From positions 4,411,001-4,475,000 of the forward strand of contig JAITYX010000047.1 in NCBI GenBank assembly GCA_021018815.1: a DNA stretch of 64,000 nucleotides, read 5' to 3'. Shown here in pieces: positions 11,780 to 24,599 of this stretch. A program made the translations under genes and the position numbers. Below the pieces are notes generated by a model that was not told the DNA's origin, did not search any database, and saw only the letters and a program-made list of their open reading frames with translations. The number at the start of each line of letters is the position of its first letter. The stretch's first letter is position 1. Origin of the DNA: Talinum fruticosum (lineage: Eukaryota; Streptophyta; Magnoliopsida; Caryophyllales; Talinaceae).

Positions 11780-13380
11780 GGCTTACACAATCACCCAACT
11801 TGAGGCTAAAAGTGTATATTTTATGTTTAGTGAGCATTAATGATATATATTCTTATTGTCTTTTAATTTCTTTTACCAATAATATAAGTACAATTGAAAA
11901 GAGTCTTTTAATCATCTTATTGTCTCTTTTTCGTTAAAAAGAAAGATAATAATTTCATTAATAAAATATCAAACAATGCTTACAATGAAAATGGTACATG
12001 AATAATTGTAATTTAATCTCTTTTATATTTTTCACTGTAATTTACCCTTGATAGAATTAAATTTTGTAATATTTTTACTAAAATATTTTAATTAAATCCC
12101 AAAAAATGGTGATAGAACTTTTGGTTGAAATATCTCATATATTATTTTAATTTCAACCATTCTAAATATACTAACTAAACAAATACAAATTTTTCTTTCG
12201 AAGACGTACCGCAATTACATCATGTGGGTCTTTGCTTTCCTTTTATGCTAATAGTTGAGCACTTTTCCCTTTCTTGCATCTACAAGCCTACTATGATATG
12301 CTAATTAAGCTAAAAATATCAAAACATATAATTTTATTAGGGTGGTTATCCAAGTGTTAAATTTTCATGTTAGGTTTGAGAACAATGACGTAAAATCTGT
12401 TACAACTTACACAACGAGTAGTATTAGAACACGTTGTCTTCATTTAGAGGGCACATAATTACTTTTAGTCCTTGAAGAAACCCACTTTTGTAACTAAGAT
12501 TTAATCACTTATTGGAATTTTCTTTTGGGAAATCATGAACTATATAGGAAATCAATTTATGTTATATGAGATTGTTTTTCTTTGAAAATTAGGGTGTAGG
12601 ATAAGGGTATAATAATTCATAAGGAATGGTTTGATTTATAATGTGTGAAATAGCGTAGAATTGATTGCGAAGATGAATTGATACGTAATTCAATAATATT
12701 CGAACCGAATATCTCTTAGAATAGGTTCAATGAAATAAAGGTCGATCTCATAAAATACATTTTTAGGGCCTTTTTTTTAATTTATAATAAATAATAATTA
12801 CTAATCAATGTTGACAAATGATCTCATAAAATGCCATTATGCTTTTATTCACAATTCTTTGATGGCTCCTGAGTTGCAAGTAAAATTTAAGTTATTTGAA
12901 TAAATAACATGTTAGAAAAAGAACACATGATCTTGCATACATAAAATTAAAAGATAGTTTCGGCATGTACCAATAATAAATAGGAAAAATTTGGCAAAAT
13001 GCAAGCACATATATTGGTGATACTCTTCCCTTTTTTTTTTGGACAAAGGAAATTAAAGTAGAAAATAGATGAAAATTTACCGTAACAAACGGATTAAATT
13101 AAATCGATTTATTTAATAATCAAGTTAATTTCTTACTAAGTTTAAAAATAATTTGAATTAACTTAAAAATAAAAAATAATAATATTTATGCTGCATTGTC
13201 AATTTGTGTCAACTTTAATTTTCAATTCAAAATCAGTTTGACTCACCGTGTCTATAATTTCAGATCATATTATCACGTTGGGTCTGAAAGTTTTCCAAAC
13301 CTAATTATGTGGAAAAAGATTTACCCTTTTTCCCCCCAAAAAAAACTTTAGAAAATGTCCTTTTTCCTTTTTCCGTTAAG
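11780..13380. other. Intergenic, upstream of the TRM gene
   Basis: AT-rich non-coding DNA with no supported gene or RNA. Its right end passes into the pyrimidine-rich leader of the TRM transcript. Confidence 0.5.
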
Positions 13381-13390
13381 GCATTTTCTC

Positions 13391-13460
13391 TACCTACACT
13401 CTCCTTTCCCTGTCCCTCTTTCTCTCTCTACCCCTCTGCCTGTCTCTCTCTCCTCTTTCC
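13391..13460 (+). promoter_or_regulatory. Pyrimidine-rich core promoter/leader (Y-patch-like) of the TRM gene
   Basis: A dense CT run (CTCTCCTTTCCCTGTCCC and similar) lies upstream of the proposed 5' untranslated exon. Pyrimidine patches are common near plant transcription starts. No convincing TATA box was pinned down; the start site is inferred only. Confidence 0.4.
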
Positions 13461-13499
13461 GTAATCGAAACTCCCACATTAAATCCCATTAACCAAACA

Positions 13500-13876
13500 C
13501 GGCTCAAGTCCATCGCTACCACGGTCGGTGTTCGAGAAAGGAGAGGGAAAGAGAGTGAGACAAAGAACCAAACCAACCACTGCTCACTCATACATACATA
13601 CATACACTTTGGAGAGAGAAACAGATAAGAGCTCTGGAGAGGGGAGGGGGAGGGGGAGAAAGAGAGTAAAACGCATTTCACTGTCCGCCGTTTCCGCTGC
13701 ATCTTCGGCGTCATTTTCCACCGGAATGTCCGTTTTCCGACGGCTCCTGTCCTTGCCCTTTATTGTTCAAGGGCTGATTTTTTGGGCATCTTTCATTCTT
13801 TGATTTGATTTGATTTTCTTGCCTCAACTTTTTGGCTCCTTGTCTGTACTACCGGATCTCTCTCCTATTTTCAAAG
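13500..13876 (+). other. Probable 5' untranslated exon of the TRM gene
   Basis: The segment ends at a good donor (TTTTCAAAG before GTACTT, 13877). The next downstream splice acceptor before the first coding ATG is at 15301-15302. Its left edge is unknown. A leader intron of about 1.4 kb would separate it from the start codon. The gene model is inferred from splice signals; transcript reads would settle it. Confidence 0.45.
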
Positions 13877-15310
13877 GTACTTGAGAATCTATATCCATGC
13901 GCCCTTTGTTTGTTTCTTTTGAAGTGAATTTAGCTTTTTCGTGAACTAACTAATATCGCTTTTCTCCCCTTTTACTCACAACCATTGTAGTATTTTTCTA
14001 GCTGTTTTGATTCTGGGTAATTTTTTCAATCATCTGGGTTTTGGAAAAGTATCATCTTTTGCTAATCTGAATTGAGCTGATATATTTAGGTTCTTGGGTC
14101 GGCATGTGGGTTGGATAGTGATTTGATTTGTGGGTTTTCAGGTTGGTTTAGCTTGATTTTCTGAGATTTACTGTGGGCAGTGAGATTTCTGTTGGGTTTG
14201 ATGTGAAATATCAACTGATTATGTGCTTCTTAATTCACTTCCAAATCCGGACTTGTCCCTATCATCCCTTTACTTTTCAACTCCAATTTTTCCCCCAAAA
14301 AATAAATAAGAATATGTCATTATTTTGAGTGGCTCTGGTTGACCGTTGGTATTTTAATTTTGGGTTGTGAAAATGCCCGAGATCAAGCTAATAATTTAGG
14401 TAATCATGCTGTTCTTTGCTGTTTTTTTATGGTGGTTGATTTGGAATGGGGGTTGAACAGTGTCATGATTTTTATTTATATTTTTTTGGGGAGGGGGTGG
14501 GGTGGGAGAAGAGCTCCTCCTTTCTGTGGATTACCTTGAGATTTACGCTGGAATTAATAGTTCTTTTAAGTTTGATGTGAAACTTCATTCTGCATATGTC
14601 ATATGTGCTCTAATTCACTGCTAAATCAGTCGAGTAGTCCCTGTTATTCCTTTCTTAGAATTTGTGTTGATGGACTCATTATCCTTTGTGATTTGGGAAG
14701 GAATGTTCTCTTTGCTCACTGTTATTTCTCTTTCTTTGACAGATTTTTGATGTATTGGACTCTGTAATTTCTGATAGCTCTGCAAATTCCTTTTTTGTTT
14801 ATATATGCTATTGCTGCTGCTTGTTTCCCTGCTCTTGTTGGGAGATGTCTCCTGAACTTTGAAAGTGAAAGGTCCTTGGTTGTTAAGTTCATATGGGGAT
14901 TGTTATTTCTTTAATTACAGTCCCTGAGAGCTGAACTCTGCTTCTTTCATATTCTTCCCTTTCCTGTATAATCTACAATTAAATCTTTCGATGTATCGTG
15001 GTCTATTTTGTTCTTATGACTATGGAACCAAAGGTTGCTTGTCACTCTTTGTTTATTGTAGACTTCTTGTTTGTCTAGGCCTTGTTTGCTTTATATGTTC
15101 CCCCGTTTAGTTTCTAGGATAACTGCTTGTGGATGCATTGCCTTTGTCAATGATTTCAAGTGTGAAGTGGATACTTTTAGTGCCGTAGATTGGTCTTATT
15201 CCTAAAGTAGATTTCAGCTTAGCCTTTTTGTGGGGATAATATCTCTTGCTCAGGCATGTTGAAAAGGACACCATTGGTTAATGTTTTAATTGTTCATGAC
15301 AGGTACTCAA

Positions 15311-18300
15311 ATGAATGGAATTCATTTCAATGGTAAATCTCGTGGTTATGAGAAGTCTGCCCCAGGATGCTTGGGAAGAATGGTGAACCTTTTTGACTTA
15401 ACTTCTGGTGTATCTGGGAATCGACTTCTCACTAACAAACCGCACAACGATGGTAATTACCATTTTCATCTGTAATTTTCCCCCACTTCTTGAGCAGTTT
15501 CCATGTAAGCTTATTTTTGTTAAAGGTGGCATGAAGAATATCAAAGTTCTGATTGATTCAGTTGCTCTCGTGTAGAACAACTTAGACTGCATGTTAGCAT
15601 GCTGAGTAACTATCTTCTCGTGTAGCAATTTAGCTTTCCTGTTGCTCAAACGTGACCCTTCCTGCTGGTGATATGATTCTATTTCCAGGAATTTCCCTGT
15701 CTCTTGATGTATCATTCGGTACGCACTACATAGTTATTTTGTTGATTATCACTCTGACTATAGCTGGCTGTTAGGTTTTTAATTCCTTGTTTGAGTGAAT
15801 ATGACTATAAAGAACTATGGTAGTATTATCTTTTGGCTTTGGTCATTCTGTATAGACGAGAGTTAATGTCTCAGTTTATGCGATGTCTTTTTGTATCCAT
15901 TGTACCTGTGCTTTATAGATGTCTGAAGATCTATGATTCTAGAACCTAGGATTGTTTTGCTTTTCCTTTGTTGTCGTACATGTTCCTGAGACAAGCATAG
16001 TTGGAGTTGAATCAAGGTTAACTCCTTTGCATTGATGATAAGCTGGCCAATTTGCAGGGTCTTCTCTGTCAAGAAGTCAATCTTATGATTCTGCGTTACC
16101 CAACTTTGTGGGAGATGAGATGGAAGATGGGGTAATTCCGAGATTGACTTCTAATAATATTTTCTTCATTTTGTCTCATTGTTATCTTTATTTAGGCTGT
16201 TTTAACCCTTTATGTTCTATTTTTTTATGTATTTCAGATAGTTTCTGAATTTAGAAGGTCTTCTTCAGGCAAAAACCCAGTGGAACTCCTGTGAAGATGC
16301 TAATGGCCCAAGAAATGTCACTAGATTCCGATTCAAGACAAAATTCCCCTAATGTGGTGGCCAGGTTAATGGGCCTTGATGCTCTCCCCAGCAGCACCCT
16401 GATTTGGGAGTGCAGAGTCGTTCTCAGTGTTTTTCACGAAATAGCCATCCAGAGAAAGCAATTGGATATTGGCAGGAAGAACATAATTTTTTTAACAAGC
16501 ACGTTGATCATGAGGTCCATCCACACCAAGAGCAAAGTGAATATAAAGAAATATATGAGATTTGGCAACTGTCTCAGAGGAAAAATTGCAGGAGTGACAA
16601 ATCACCACAAAAGGGAAGGTGTAATGAAAACATCAATGAGAAAAAGTTGGCTCTTATTCGCCAGAAGTTTATGGAAGCTAAACGTCTTGCCACAGACGAG
16701 AAGCTGCGGCAAACTAAGGAGTTTCAAGATGCTCTGGATGTGTTGAGTTCCAATGGGGAATTATTTCTTAAAGTTCTTCAGGAGCCAAACTCTTTGATCT
16801 CACGGCAATTTTATGGAGAATCTATTCTTCCACCTCCAGAGACCAAACGAATTACGGTTCTTAGACCTTCCAAAATGGTGGTTGATGACAAATTTGCTGT
16901 GCCACCCAAGAGGAATGAAAAGCAAATGAAGAAGCAACCTCTAGTGAACCATGTTAATTTGTGGGATAACCATAATGGTTTTTCCCCTACTATGTCTACC
17001 TGGAAAGCTAATGATACACCTGCTCAGCCCACCCGGATAGTGGTACTGAAGCCTAGCCCAGCGAGAGTTAATAATGTTAAAGCTGTTGTTTCTTCAACAC
17101 CCTCCTCGCCACGAATTCTACAGAGAGAGAATTTCTTTGAGGAAGCAGAAGATGAGGAGTCTCGAGAAGCAAGGGAAGTGGCAAAGGAGATCACACTGCG
17201 GATGCGTGAAAATCTGGCTGGACATCGGAGAGATGAAACCTTGCTTTCTTCAGTTCTCTCTAATGGATATACAGGAGATGAGAGTTCTTTTGATAAATCA
17301 GAAAATGAATTTGCTCCTGGAAATCTAAGTGATTCTGAAGTTATGTCTCCGACTTCGAGGCATTCTTGGGACTATGTCAATAGATATGGTAGCCCATGTT
17401 CGTCGTCGTTCAGTCGTGCATCCTGTTCCCCAGAGTCATCAGTTTGCAGAGAAGCAAAGAAGCGGCTTTCTGAGAGATGGGCCATGATGGCTTCAGATGG
17501 AAGTAACCTAGAACAAAGGCACATTCGAAGAAGCTCAAGTACACTAGGTGAAATGCTTGCGCTTTCTGATGTTAAGAAGTCTGAAATATGTGAAGAAGAG
17601 GTTGTCAATAAAGGGCAAGATCCCCGGGCATCAACTTCTTGCCTGAATAGCAGTGTGGGTGCCAGAGAAACTGAAGATGATTCTCCGAGGGGTCTTTCTA
17701 GATCAAAATCTGTTCCTGTTTCTTCTACAGTTTATGGAGGAAGGTTGAATGTTGAAGTTTCAGATCCAGGTCTTTGCAAGGGGAATGGTTCAATGGAGGT
17801 GGTGAAGACAAAAGCCTCAAAGAACTCATTTGCTGGGAAGGTCACTAGCTTATTTTTCTCAAGGAATAAAAAAATGAGAAATGAGCAATGCAGCAAACCG
17901 CACTCTCATGATGAATCTCAATCGTCCATTGCTGAAGCTTCAGGGAGCATGGGTTTTCCTGGAAGGACAAGAAATGACCATTCTGAAGTGGGTTTGTCTC
18001 CTACTTCACGACTACATAGCGGATCCATTAATGGGGATCTAAATGATGGAAGATCTGGACAAGGCATATTTTCTCAGCAGGTACTTTTGATCCTTGCATC
18101 ATACTGAAGTTCTTTCTTAGCTTTTGATCCACTAATGTGCCAAAAACTATAATCGACGGGCTGCTTGATTTCATTCATTTTTCTTTAGACACCCTCCCCC
18201 TTGCATTGCAACCTGGGTTATGTAGTGGAATCACTATCGCAGAGTCTCCTTAGGCATGACTTGGGAAATCATAATCATATCTACGTAGGCAACGTAGCCT

Positions 18301-19514
18301 TGCCCTTCACTTGCAAACAATGTGTGTTTTTGTTGAACTCTAGGTTTAAAAAGTATTGACTTGTTATTACACAAGGTAGAGGACAATTGAGTGACGCATT
18401 TTGGTTTAATCCAATGTCATATACTGGTTCCCTGTTTTTTTTCCCTTTTGGAAAATGGCAAATAAGTTTCCCAAAATTGACATGTTCTCATATTTGACAT
18501 TTCTGAGGTATGTTGGTAAACTAAGCTAAGGATGCCTGCTATTATTCCAGGGACGATTATCTGTGTCGCAACCAGCTGCGCCTGGAATTCAAGGAGATAA
18601 CCAGGACCAACCCAGTCCGATATCTGTGTTGGAACCACTGTTTGAGGAGGAAAGAGCCACTCTGGATTGCTCTCGCTTAATTGAGCCAAACTCATATGGT
18701 ATTTAATATCTACTTTGTGTCAGTAGCTATATCTTCCCTAATGCCGTGACTTAACCTCACTTTTCTACTATAAGCAGGAGGGAACCAAATCTCATCTTGC
18801 CTCAGCAGGTCCAACTTGATCGATAAATCTCCACCAATAGGATCCATTGCTCGGACCTTGTCATGGGATGAGTGCTCTGCAGAAACAGCCAGTAGTTATC
18901 CCTTGAATTCCCCTTTCATTTCCCCATTAGCTGAGGACAATGAAGCCGAGTTACGTTTCCTAGTCCAATCCCTTCTAACAATGGCAGGCCTCGACAATGA
19001 GGGGCAAGTAGGCCCCAATTTCGCCAGATGGCACTCGCCTGAGAGCCCGTTGGACCCCTTATTAAGGGAGAAGTACATCGACCTAACCCCCAAGGAGCCT
19101 CTCCACGAGGCTAAGAGAAGGCACCTAAGATCAACCCGAAAGCTTGTATTCGACTGCGTTAACGCAGCACTCATTGAGCTCACAGCAGTTGGAACCACAG
19201 CCAGTCAGTGGAGCGGTCCACAGCTCCAGGCCCACAACGGGCTCTCGGAAGACGGGCCGGGGGTGTTGGCAGATAAGGTGTGGGGCTGGATGAAGGAGTG
19301 GTTTAGTGGGCAGGTGAAGTTGCTTTCAGCAGTTTATGAGGAGAGTGGGGACAGCAACAGCCTGGTGGAGAGAGTAGTGAGGAAGGAAGTGGTAGGAAAA
19401 GGGTGGGCAGAGCACATGAGATTAGAAATTGATAGAATAGGGAAAGAAATTGAGGGGAGGCTCATTCAGGAACTTGTAGAGGACTCTGTGGTTGACTTGA
19501 CAGCTAGAGACTGA
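15311..19514 (+). CDS. TRM17/20-like: TON1-recruiting-motif protein, TRM17/20 type (DUF3741/DUF4378), frame broken twice
   Basis: Coding exons are 15311-15452, 16058-16131, 16238-18080, 18551-18698 and 18778-19514, with GT-AG borders. The protein starts with a conserved CLGRMVNLFDL block. The DUF3741 motif VARLMGLDALP lies near 16350-16390, then an ALIRQKFMEAKRLATDEKL helix, KRITVLRPSKMV, Ser-rich linkers, and a C-terminal DUF4378 (SWDECSAETAS to ELVEDSVVDLTARD). Family members bind TON1 and act at cortical microtubules and the preprophase band. One base is missing near 16271-16281 and one near 16390-16402. Exon lengths sum to 2944, and adding two bases gives 982 codons exactly. The rest is open, so sequencing error and recent mutation are both possible. 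An alternative acceptor at 16253-16254 would bypass the first break but not the second. Confidence 0.9.
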
Positions 19515-21890
19515 GATTCTTTTAAGGAACATCAGACCAAGGAAAGGAAACCCCTTCATTTTTTTTTTCTATTCGCCCCCTTTTTGTTGATTAATGATCA
19601 CTTCATTACTGGTAATTATAGTAGTGGTATTATTTCAAGTATATTATTTTGGTGTATCAGTGATAACTCTACATTGCTAAATGCCAATGCTGACGCCTGA
19701 GTTCCTGATTTGTCGCTGCATATTGCTGTAGATATTGTATAGTTGTTCTTGGGTGTTTCCTCTTTTTTTTTTTTTTTTTTGGGGGGGTGGGGTCTTTATT
19801 TTTAATAAACCACAGAAAGGGGAGGGGGAGAGAGAGCATTGAGATCTGCTGCTTGCCATTTGTCTCTATCTAGAGATGCTCCAGCATGTGTCATGTTTGG
19901 CTGCATTAAATAAAATCAGTCTTATTTGGAGGTGTATGTAGGCTCTGCCCCACTCCCCCACCCTTCTCGCCTTTTTTTTTTTTTTTCGAAAAAGTTAGGT
20001 GTGGGACTCGCGCCAGGCTGCGACCATTAGGTCTAGTTAAACAAAGGCAGCCTAGCTAAACAAGTTCGTGGTTTCTTTCAATATTTAAAATTAGTATTTA
20101 ACGGTTAGAGTACGTGCTAGCAAAATTTGGTTGTATCCGAATTTGTCTAATCTGGAAAACATTGGGTCTCAATTGTAAATTTGAACAGAAACATTTTTTT
20201 TATTTATGCTGTCCGAACTCGATTTTGATATGAATTTAAGGCTTGTTTGATTTGTTTGATTCAAATTTAACTTGAATCTGAATTTTTGCCAATACTAGGA
20301 GTAATTAACATGTTTTGGAATAGTTTGGAGCAATTATGAGCGATTTGACTCTAAAATTATATACACAAGTAGTCGTGAGTTATTAGAAGCTTTCATGAAC
20401 GATTAGATATATTAGTTGGAGATTCAGGAGTAGTTAGAAACAATTTGTAGTTACAAAATTCTAAAATGAACCGGCCTTCATTCTGCTTGGATCCAAACGA
20501 AGTCACTTAATGAACATAGGTTTCAAAAACAAAAATGAAGGAAAAATGTATGATAAAAAACATAATTTAAATGTTAATAAAGAAAGATGTATATGTCCAG
20601 GTCGATGTAGACGGGTTTTGATACATATGTAGATTTATGTTGTTTGAAGTGAAGATACCATTTTTTTTAATGTGGATTGCCCAAACGACTTCGAGGTTAC
20701 TGCTTTAGTTTTATATGATTTACTATTTATTCTTTTCGATTTATCACAAATGCTTCTTATTACCATTCATCATTGATTAATACTTAATCGTATTTTCTAG
20801 TTATAATTTATTATGTATTCAATATCAATAAATACTCACCAGCTATTGATACTTATAATAGTTGAAAAAGAACATCAGTAGTCTCTTATTTATACGGTAC
20901 TAGAATTTGAAATGCGATGACTTTGTAGCTTGAAACTTGAATAGTCGATAACAGTACCGAAAAACGGATCAAATATTGTGTGCTTAGATTTGTTAGAGTC
21001 AAGTCTTATTGCACAGGTTGTTTCGAGCTGCATAAACAAGAACAGGATTAGGGACATCATTTCTATTTTTCATTTTTTGGGGTAAATTTCTCAAAAATGT
21101 CAAACTTATTCTGTAAAACTATGATTGAAGGCTGGATAACAGGATTTGAGAGGATAAATTATTAAATCAAAAAACTTTCCACTCGTTTATTAAACAATTT
21201 GGTTAACAATGAGGTTGTTTTTTCAATGATTAAAAAAATAAGGATTTTTTAAATCATTTTTTGTGCTAATTTTTTAATGCATTTATACTTGACACAAATA
21301 TGATCAAAACTAGTTTATTTGTTACCCCCAAGTGTCCACAAGTGATTTAATAATGCTCCATATTTCTGCCATCAAGAAAACACTCAAAGAGTCAAACAAA
21401 ATAACATTTGAAAAAATAATGAATAATGAATGAATGCACATGAAAAACTGGAACAAAATTGATAAGATTATTTATTAGGTATAAATAAACTATGTGTCCT
21501 TGCAATCTTCCGATGCATGTTCTTAAATAATCATCACTCACAATCTTAATTCTAAATATGAAGGGACATTGTCAATTTCATTAACCTAAACCCACCAAAG
21601 GGTTGTGTGCGTGAGAGTGAAGGATTGTGTTTGCATGATAAGGTATGATCCTAGTTCTATTAAAACACATTGTCTTAAATATATTTTCTAACCCAACATG
21701 GCAAACTATAAACAAGGAGAAGATCTTAACTTATTTTTAACCTCTACTTTTTTAGTCTTTCTTTTAATCGAAGTTGCTACAAAGCTCATTAACCAATTGT
21801 GTAATTAGTAGTAATATTAGATCCCAAGTTCTACTCATCCTTGGCTTATTATATTGGAATATCTTTTATAATTCATCTAGATCTTAAAAA
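19515..21890. other. 3' region of TRM gene, then intergenic DNA
   Basis: The 3' untranslated region of the TRM transcript probably occupies the first few hundred bases. A T15-G7 homopolymer pair lies at about 19762-19785, and a second T run at about 19972. Beyond that the DNA is AT-rich without recognised genes. The stretch 20237-20480 has weakly matching ends (AAGGCTTGTTTGATT against GAACCGGCCTT) and might be an old MITE. Confidence 0.4.
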
Positions 21891-21896
21891 GATGAG

Positions 21897-22515
21897 CACC
21901 TTAGTGTTTGCTAGTTTTCATTTTAGTGTTTTCTAGTTATCATATTAGTGTTACGTAGTTATCATATTAGTGTTTTATAGTTTTCATTTTAGTGTTTGCT
22001 TGTCATCATTTTAGTGTTTCCTAGTTACCATCTTAGTGTTTTCTAGTTTTCATTTTAGTGTTTCCTAGTTATAATCTTAGCATTTTGTAGTTATCATCTT
22101 ATTATCATTTTAATGTTTCAAAGTTATCATTTTAGTGTTTTCTAGTTATCATCTTATTATGATTTTAGTGTTTTCGAGTTTTACTTTTAGTGTTCTATAA
22201 AACATTATTTAGTGTTCTATCAATTTAACGTTTTCTAGCTATCGGTTGAGTGTTTCCTAACTATCATCTTAGTGTTTTCTAGTTTTACTTTTAGTGTTTT
22301 ATAAAATATTGTTTAGTATTTTGTAGCTATCAATTTAGTGTTTCCTAGTTATCGGTTTAGTATTTCCTAGTTATCATCTTAGTGTTTCATAGTTTTACTT
22401 TTAGTGTTTTATAAAATATTGTTTAGTGTTTGTTAGTTATCATTTTAGTGTTTCCTAACTATGAGTTTAGTGTCTCCTAGTTATCATCTTAGAGTTTTCT
22501 AGATTTCAGCATATA
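21897..22515 (+). repeat. Diverged ~20-24-bp minisatellite, left arm
   Basis: About 28 imperfect units with core TTTAGTGTTTCCTAGTTATC, including variants TAGTTTTCAT, TAGTTATCAT and ATAAAATATTGTTTAGT. Point changes and length changes between units point to an old array. Confidence 0.85.
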
Positions 22516-22599
22516 ATGATGTTAATGTTATCTATATCGTTAAAAAAAAAAAAAAAAAAGAAGCATAAATGAATATATTAGATATAATTCAAGTATTAT

Positions 22600-23811
22600 C
22601 ACCTCCATTTCCGTCAAGACATGCCTGCTTTGCTGAGCTTCACCAGCTTGCTCTATTCGACTTGATCCAAGGTCAATCTTTGGGATTTCTAGAGGGTTCA
22701 ATCTTACCCCTGCCAAATCCCACCTTGCTTTCTTCAACTACCCTTTCCATGACCTTCTGTGGTGTCCAACCAGTTATTATTGGGAACATTCGCGGCACGA
22801 TTCTTCTACTTAAGATTACTCTATCCAAGTAGAACATCTGATTTTTAAATTAACACAAATAAACAACTAACTAGTTAGTGTATTATAGGTACATATTTAG
22901 TGTTAAATTAACCGGACAATCAAATACATTTACCATTAGAAAGGTGACTGAGCCTTCAAAACATTGCATATTTATCTTTTTTTGCATCAATCAAGCGAGT
23001 CCAACATGTACTTGGACCAATTGTATGATGATATCTAAGTAAGATCACAAAGATTTTTTAAAATTAGCATTCATGAACAATGTTGTTGTTGACCATGGAA
23101 GTCGTGTACGTAATAAAGTTTCTCCGAAACCTTGCACCACCGTCATAAACTCATGCATCTTGGCTAGAACCGATGTGTCATTCTCGAGGGATCAATCATC
23201 CCTTAGGTCTTGCAAGACTCTTCCAAAATCATCATCTTGGCAGTCCTTGCCCACTTCAACCGCTTCCTTTCCTAACATTGGCAATTCAAATGTCAAGTGA
23301 ACATACCTTTCGGTTATATCTATTTCCTTCATTTCATCGACTTTGAAACAAACTACATATAGGTCAAATCTATCCACTAGCCATGCAACAAATTTCCCGA
23401 GGATTTTGTTCACTTCTAAATGCAGGAACCCCCTCCCCAAAGCCCATTTCTTTTATGGCTTGTCTTTGAGTATCATTGAACCTCTCACGCATTTTTGAAA
23501 ATCCAGCTGGGGATATGCGTGTAGGGAAGCTCTTTTCATAAACTTTTTTTCTACTACTCTGTTTCATTAAGAGATTGCTCGGTTTCAGCCATCATTGTCT
23601 TATCTGTTCTTCTTCTTTGAGTAGGCTTTAGTTGGTTGTCATCTTTTTCTGTGTTTTTCTTTCTTTTCTGCATCTTTTGTCTGTTGATCTTTATTTTCTC
23701 CCTCCTCAATGTTTTGGTTGATGTTTTTTTGAGATCGTCAAGGGTTTGAAATGTTTCGTTTTTGCTGCTGAGGTTGTTCTTGTTCTTATCTTGGAGACCT
23801 TTCTTCTTCAC
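22600..23811 (-). pseudogene. Transposon protein fragment (Ulp1-MULE type N-terminal domain)
   Basis: Reading leftwards, a Lys/Gln-rich leader (23811-23554) is followed by ERFNDTQRQAIKEMGFG and RSEQNPREICCMASG, then in a shifted frame LVDRFDLYVVCF, ITERYVHLTFELPMLGKEA and EVGKDCQDDDFGRVLQ. A further block near 22700-22800 reads FPIITGWTPQKVMERVVEE. The order 'Q..AI.EMGFG - LC.WLV..FDP - I...DVHL..GLP.G' is the hallmark of the N-terminal domain in plant transposon proteins that carry a C-terminal Ulp1 protease. Frameshifts separate the blocks. No Ulp1 catalytic part or MuDR transposase is seen in this window, so the element is incomplete. Confidence 0.6.
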
Positions 23812-23854
23812 TTATTGCAGCAATATCTTGATCAACAAATGTCACCTTTTTCTG

Positions 23855-24590
23855 TCATCTTAGTGTTTTATTGTTTGGTGTTTCCTAGTTATCATCTTAG
23901 TATTTTATCGTTTTCGGTTTAGTGTTTTATAGAAAATTGTTTAATGTTTTCAATGAATATATATTAAGTGAAACCAAATGATCTTCTGAATAACACTAAA
24001 TGGTGTTCCAAAACTTAATTACAAGATAACTTAATTATAGGCATCTAATTAGTGTTTTTATAGAACATTATTAGTGTTTACATAATAACATTTAGTATTT
24101 TATAGATCATTGTTTAGTGTTTCCTAATTATCGGTTTAGTATTTGCTAGTTTTACTTTTAATGTTTTATAGAAAATTGTTTAATGTTTTCAATGAACACA
24201 TATTAAGTAAAACTAAATGATCTTCCGAATAACACTAAGTGATGTTTTAAAACATAATTACAATAGGGTAAACAATAACCTAATTACTAATGATATTGCA
24301 TGTATCAAGAGTACATTCATTCAAGACAAATCTTTTTAGTGTTTTTGTAGTACCTTTTCGGTGTTTTTGTAGTACCTTTTTAGTATTTTATATAGTAAAG
24401 TTTAGTGTTTCCTAGTTATCATTTTAGTATTTCCTACTTATCATTTTAGTGCTTGGTAGTTATTATTTTTGTGTTTCCTAGTTATCATTTTAATGTTTTA
24501 TATAACATTGTTAGTGTTTTCAAGGATAACTAACTTATTCAAGAGTATGCACATACACTAAATTATTAGAGTTTTATAGAATAACATTTA
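23855..24590 (+). repeat. Minisatellite, second array
   Basis: The same TTTAGTGTTTCCTAGTTATC-like unit as at 21.9 kb, interrupted by inverted copies (AACACTAAATGATCTTCCG-like at about 23990 and 24230). Two sub-blocks starting near 23925 and 24165 share AATTGTTTAATGTTTTCAAT, showing a duplication of about 240 bp. Confidence 0.75.
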
Positions 24591-24599
24591 GTGTTTTTG

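Noticed and set aside
13394..13803. Overlapping open frames on both strands in CT/GA-rich leader DNA of the TRM gene
   Set aside because: Low-complexity composition explains the open frames; no homology, and they lie in the promoter and 5' untranslated exon.
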